Shown here: piece after piece, positions 6,213 to 8,951 of the stretch
Numbering within the stretch: the first letter of the stretch is position 1
Layout of the letters: each line of letters begins with the position of its first letter
DNA from: Cyanobacteria bacterium UBA8803
Lineage (GTDB): Bacteria > Cyanobacteriota > Cyanobacteriia > Cyanobacteriales > Coleofasciculaceae
Length of the DNA: 8,951 nucleotides
Reading direction: 5' to 3'
Assembly: GCA_003505715.1 (NCBI GenBank)
Contig: DNXU01000391.1
Coordinates: forward strand, 1-8,951
Translations under genes and position numbers: made by a program
Notes under the pieces: generated by a model
Told to the model about the DNA's origin: nothing
Databases searched by the model: none
Seen by the model: only the letters and a program-made list of their open reading frames with translations

Positions 6213-6348
6213 GCAAGCTTTATGGTTGCACACACTGATATTTACCAGGATACTGGCACGGCTATCGGTATTGTCAATTCCTTGCTACTCCAATGGCTGC
6301 TGGTGGGGGTGTTTAACTTGGCGTGTCTGGGCAGTAAACACCAATCAA

Positions 6349-8130
6349 TTAGGAAGTTTTAGCTCTACAGGATTGGCGATAAATTTGCGCTACCCGATCC
6401 AGAGGGTTTTGACGCAGACAATCTGCAAAGAGTTGTTCGGCTTCTCTAAAGTTTCCTAAACTATAGTGATACAAAGCTTCACTAAAGAGTTGCAACGTCT
6501 TTAATTTTCCCTCTTTCATGTCTGGTGGATCGGCATTAAAAACTTCAAAAACCGTTACCAATTCGGTTTTACCCTTAACTGTCACGCGATCTACAACCCG
6601 GATGGCATAGTTAGAAAAGTCTTGCAGCTGCAAAAAAGTATGGTTAGTAATCAACATGGACACCCCATAGTTTTTAGTCAACGTTTCAACCCGCGAAGCT
6701 AAATTAACTGCATCACTAATCACGGTGGTATCCATCCGACTTTGTCCCCCAACTGTCCCCAGCATTAAAGTACCTGTATTGATGCCAATGCCGATTTGGA
6801 TGGGTACGTAGCCTGATTTCAGGCGATGTTGATTGTAATCGGCTAAACTTTGTAGCATCGTAATGCCTGCTTTGACCGCATTATCCGCACTGCCACTAAA
6901 AATGGCCATAATGGCATCACCAATGTATTTATCGATAAACCCCTGATGTTGGGCGATCGCTGGTTCCATGCGCGATAGATAGGCATTGATAAATTTAAAA
7001 TTCTCCTGGGGGGTCATGCTTTCCGATAGGGTGGTGAAGTCGCGAATATCGGAAAATAGCACCGACATCTCCTGCTGCACTTGATCGCCTAATTGCACGT
7101 CCTTTAGGCTTTTATGTCCCAGCAGTGAGAGAAATTCATTTGGGACAAAGCGTCTAGCTGCCTTGGTTAATTCTAATTCTGCGTCAAGGGCAAGTTCCAA
7201 ATTACAATTGAGTTCAAAGAGTTCCGCAATCAGTTGTTGTAGATCGGTCTCGGCTTTTTTGCGGGTGGTAATATCTTGAATGGTATTGATTGCATAAGCT
7301 ATGTTACCTTGAGCATCATAAATTGGAGTAGCCCAAACTTCTAGGGGAATAATTTTGTTCCCTTGGTGAATTTCTAAATCTTTAGCCGTTGCACTCTCAC
7401 CATTGATAGCTCGCATGATGGGTAAATCTTCAACGGGGTATTTCTCAGTAGTGCCTGCTTTATAGATTTGATAAACATCAGATAATTTGTCAGCCGTGAT
7501 ATCCAGTACAACGCCTTTGCCAAGTATCTCTTTAGCTTTTTCATTTATGTAGTAAGGTTTACCTCCTGCCTCCACTACGATTACGCCTACAGGTATGGCT
7601 TCTAAAAACTGTCTCAAGCGGCTCTCATTTTCTTGAAGTTGGTCAATTAGCGTAGCTTGGGAGCGATTTAATTGTGCCAGCGCCTGATTCATTTGCTGGA
7701 GTTGGGTATTTTGTTCGGCGAGTTTTTTTTGCTGACGGTAGCTATTTATCGCTTCTTTTACGGTCAGTTTCAAATCTTCGGTTTGCCAAGGCTTGGGAAT
7801 ATAACGATAAAGTTTGGCCAGGTTAATCGCATTTGTCACTGCTTCCAGGTTGGCCTGACCTGTTAGCATAACTTTAAGGGTTTGAGGAGAAAGGTGATGA
7901 ACGCGCTTTAACAACTCATCTCCTTTCATATCAGGCATAATATAGTCAGAAATAATTAATGGTATCTCATACCCATCCCCTAGTAATTCGTTCACTAAGT
8001 CTAAGGCCTCTCCCCCTCCTTCAGCAATTTCAATTTGGTAATCATTGCCGATGGTTTCTCTCAGTTCTGCCTTAAGGCTCCTGAGTACGGTTATCTCATC
8101 ATCGACGCAAATAATTACCTGTTTGTTCAT
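6349..8130 (-). CDS. REC-PAS-class III adenylate cyclase with TPR-like C-terminus (upstream copy)
   Basis: Paralogue of the cyclase at 3762-5567, 593 residues, aligning without gaps to about residue 590, where the other copy has a longer tail. REC keeps Asp10/Asp11, Asp62 (SDYIMP), Thr90 and Lys113. The coiled coil (132-172), PAS domain and PAC-like end follow. The catalytic set is complete: Asp361, Lys401, Asp405, Thr469, Asn476 and Arg480. Residues 344-409 are identical in the two proteins, while the PAS interior and the C-terminal TPR-like part (about 545-590, YSLGNFREAEQLF) differ more. This pattern suggests the same catalytic output with different sensing or partner contacts. The ATG lies two bases after a heptamer array with no Shine-Dalgarno, unlike its paralogue, which starts by stop-start overlap. 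It follows the regulator at 8237-8632 after 106 bases and may share its transcript. Confidence 0.93.
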   Translation of the reverse strand: MNKQVIICVDDEITVLRSLKAELRETIGNDYQIEIAEGGGEALDLVNELLGDGYEIPLIISDYIMPDMKGDELLKRVHHLSPQTLKVMLTGQANLEAVTNAINLAKLYRYIPKPWQTEDLKLTVKEAINSYRQQKKLAEQNTQLQQMNQALAQLNRSQATLIDQLQENESRLRQFLEAIPVGVIVVEAGGKPYYINEKAKEILGKGVVLDITADKLSDVYQIYKAGTTEKYPVEDLPIMRAINGESATAKDLEIHQGNKIIPLEVWATPIYDAQGNIAYAINTIQDITTRKKAETDLQQLIAELFELNCNLELALDAELELTKAARRFVPNEFLSLLGHKSLKDVQLGDQVQQEMSVLFSDIRDFTTLSESMTPQENFKFINAYLSRMEPAIAQHQGFIDKYIGDAIMAIFSGSADNAVKAGITMLQSLADYNQHRLKSGYVPIQIGIGINTGTLMLGTVGGQSRMDTTVISDAVNLASRVETLTKNYGVSMLITNHTFLQLQDFSNYAIRVVDRVTVKGKTELVTVFEVFNADPPDMKEGKLKTLQLFSEALYHYSLGNFREAEQLFADCLRQNPLDRVAQIYRQSCRAKTS

Positions 8131-8132
8131 TG

Positions 8133-8181
8133 TTTGTTATTTGTTGTTTGTTATTTGTTATTTGTTGTTCATTGTTTGTTG
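8133..8181. repeat. Heptamer tandem array, TTTGTTR type, abutting the cyclase start
   Basis: Seven consecutive units read TTTGTTA, TTTGTTG, TTTGTTA, TTTGTTA, TTTGTTG, TTCATTG and TTTGTTG. On the coding (minus) strand it is an A-rich, G-poor leader that ends two bases before the ATG at 8130. The start region itself (CAATGAACAAAC) resembles the CAATGAA unit inside the array. That inner unit holds an in-frame ATG at 8172 which meets a stop after four codons. Confidence 0.8.
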
Positions 8182-8236
8182 TCATGAGGTATGAAATATG
8201 AAGGCTAGGGGAATAATGTAATATAGGCAGTATCAA

Positions 8237-8632
8237 TTATAACTTGGTTAAACCTGATTGAATGGCTGCTAGTAAGTCTGCTTCAGACCAAGGTTTATAC
8301 AAGCAGCAATGGAGGTTGGCTTCCTGTGTGACTCTTTCAATTGCAGCTTCATCTGCTTGTCCGGTCAGCATGATTAAAATAATTTTGGGAAATTGCTGAT
8401 GAACTTTAATTAGGAACTCATCTCCCTTCATACCGGGCATTAACCAATCCGAGACAATCACAATAACCAAGATTTCCTCTTCGTTAAGTTCGCGAATAAT
8501 CTCAAGGGCTTCATTAGCATCTTCAGCAATTTCATATATGTAGGCATCTCCAAAGGCGGCTTTGAGTTGTGTTTTAAGACTCTCCAATACTATCTTTTCA
8601 TCGTCAACACACAAAATAGCTGGTTTAGACAT
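8237..8632 (-). CDS. Single-domain response regulator (upstream copy)
   Basis: Stand-alone REC domain of 131 residues with Asp10/Asp11 (CVDDE), phosphoacceptor Asp62 (SDWLMP), Thr90 (MLTGQAD) and Lys113 (YKPW). An in-frame ATG at 8671 would add 13 residues, but I choose 8632: AGGAG lies seven bases before it, and the product then matches the paralogue at 5564-5959 from MPKPAILCVDDE onward. The start overlaps the end of the upstream kinase gene by eight bases, so the two are probably cotranslated and the kinase is the likely phosphodonor. It precedes the upstream cyclase. With no output domain, it may act as a phosphate relay, a sink or a protein-binding regulator. Confidence 0.93.
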   Translation of the reverse strand: MSKPAILCVDDEKIVLESLKTQLKAAFGDAYIYEIAEDANEALEIIRELNEEEILVIVIVSDWLMPGMKGDEFLIKVHQQFPKIILIMLTGQADEAAIERVTQEANLHCCLYKPWSEADLLAAIQSGLTKL

Positions 8633-8951
8633 CTTCCATCTCCTGGATTGACTGCATCGGTAGAAAAACATGAAACATTGTTCTACCTGGTTGACTTTCT
8701 ACTGTGATTTTTCCGGAATGCTTTTCAATAATTTTTTTGGCAATATCTAATCCCAAGCCACTGCCTTCTCCTAGGGATTTAGTGGTAAAGAATGGTTCAA
8801 ATATTTTATATTGAATCTCTGGAGATATCCCGATACCAGTGTCAGTTATGCTAACCTGTATCTGCTGGTCTTGAACAATTGCATCAATAGTTAGAGTCCC
8901 TTGATAATCCATTGCTTGTAAGGCATTATGGATGAGATTTGTCCAAACCTG
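8625..8951 (-). CDS. Sensor histidine kinase, C-terminal ATPase domain (partial, 5' end outside window)
   Basis: Only the last 108 residues are in view; the frame stays open to the window edge, so the apparent ATG at 8912 is internal. The fragment has the HATPase boxes in order: N box (NLIHNALQAM), G1 box (DTGIGIS), F box (FEPFFTTK) and G2 box (GEGSGLGLDI), then the closing strand MFHVFLPM. The spacing is that of a normal, complete catalytic domain. No receiver domain follows in the same protein; the regulator gene starts eight bases before this gene's stop. The sensing and phosphoacceptor His domains lie outside the window, so its stimulus is unknown. It most likely heads the regulator-cyclase operon. 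Confidence 0.92.
   Translation of the reverse strand, partial: QVWTNLIHNALQAMDYQGTLTIDAIVQDQQIQVSITDTGIGISPEIQYKIFEPFFTTKSLGEGSGLGLDIAKKIIEKHSGKITVESQPGRTMFHVFLPMQSIQEMEDV

Larger units (their letters stand above)
5960..6348. other. Spacer between the two regulator-cyclase modules
   Basis: This 389-base gap is large for a run of same-strand genes. It contains a heptamer array (5981-6022), two direct copies of a roughly 30-bp repeat (6029-6059 and 6183-6212), and an inverted repeat between the array and those copies. A frame at 6222-6362 (+) would give 46 residues from ATG with a hydrophobic middle (IVNSLLLQWLLVGVF), but it overlaps the cyclase end and has no Shine-Dalgarno, so I do not call it. 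No promoter for the downstream module is convincing. The repeats suggest an inserted or decayed element. Confidence 0.6.

Noticed and set aside
5974..6216. Minus-strand frame of 80 codons in the spacer between the modules
   Set aside because: Its ends are translated repeats (GVGCG and GVGYR segments come from the direct repeats) and no domain is visible. It reads as repeat DNA.
6222..6362. Plus-strand frame of 46 codons with a hydrophobic centre, starting at an ATG
   Set aside because: It has no Shine-Dalgarno, overlaps the end of the opposing cyclase gene, has no family I recognise, and lies in a repeat-rich spacer. It could be a remnant, but I cannot support it as a gene.
8633..8671. Upstream ATG that would add 13 residues to the regulator at 8237-8632
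   Set aside because: The added segment (MFFYRCSQSRRWK) lies inside the kinase gene and is not in the paralogue, while the ATG at 8632 has an AGGAG at the right distance.
8625..8912. Treating the kinase end as a complete 95-residue protein
   Set aside because: The frame continues to the window edge and encodes the N box (WTNLIHNALQ) before the internal Met, so this is the tail of a longer kinase.

Overview
The window looks like a piece of a cyanobacterial chromosome. Five copies of the octamer GCGATCGC (the HIP1 palindrome typical of many cyanobacteria) occur at 2895, 3073, 3170, 4390 and 6953, all inside genes. The gene content agrees: a Uma2-family nuclease, a beta-carbonic anhydrase close to CcaA/IcfA, and multidomain REC-PAS-adenylate cyclase proteins. 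I cannot name the genus from sequence alone.

Layout, left to right. 1-313 is a repeat-rich spacer with a long hairpin, an inverted repeat of the AACCCGCCC type and a 12-bp palindrome. A Uma2-family gene (314-901, +) faces a low-complexity hypothetical gene (973-1986, -) across a short palindromic hairpin. A divergent spacer (1987-2180) leads to a tight pair on the plus strand: a beta-carbonic anhydrase (2181-2882) and NanE-type N-acylglucosamine-6-phosphate 2-epimerase (2888-3595), five bases apart. A convergent spacer (3596-3761) separates these from the minus-strand half.

The minus-strand half (3762-8951) is a signalling locus. In transcription order it holds the C-terminal ATPase end of a histidine kinase (cut by the window edge), a single-domain response regulator (8237-8632), a REC-PAS-class III cyclase (6349-8130), a second single-domain regulator (5564-5959) and a second REC-PAS-class III cyclase (3762-5567). 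The last four genes are a tandem duplication of a two-gene module. The two cyclases align without gaps over almost their whole length. All four REC domains keep the phosphoacceptor Asp62, Thr90 and Lys113. Both cyclases keep every catalytic residue I can check, with the Thr variant at the adenine-specifying position, so cAMP production is the expected output. The simplest reading is a kinase that phosphorylates stand-alone regulators and cyclase-linked receivers, turning one stimulus into a cAMP signal.

The most interesting signals are at DNA level. Within the duplicated cyclases, an 86-bp tract differs by one base while other parts have diverged, which suggests gene conversion or strong constraint. 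Three unrelated seven-base tandem arrays sit in the spacers of the minus-strand half. One of them runs to within two bases of the start codon of the upstream cyclase, where a Shine-Dalgarno sequence would be expected.
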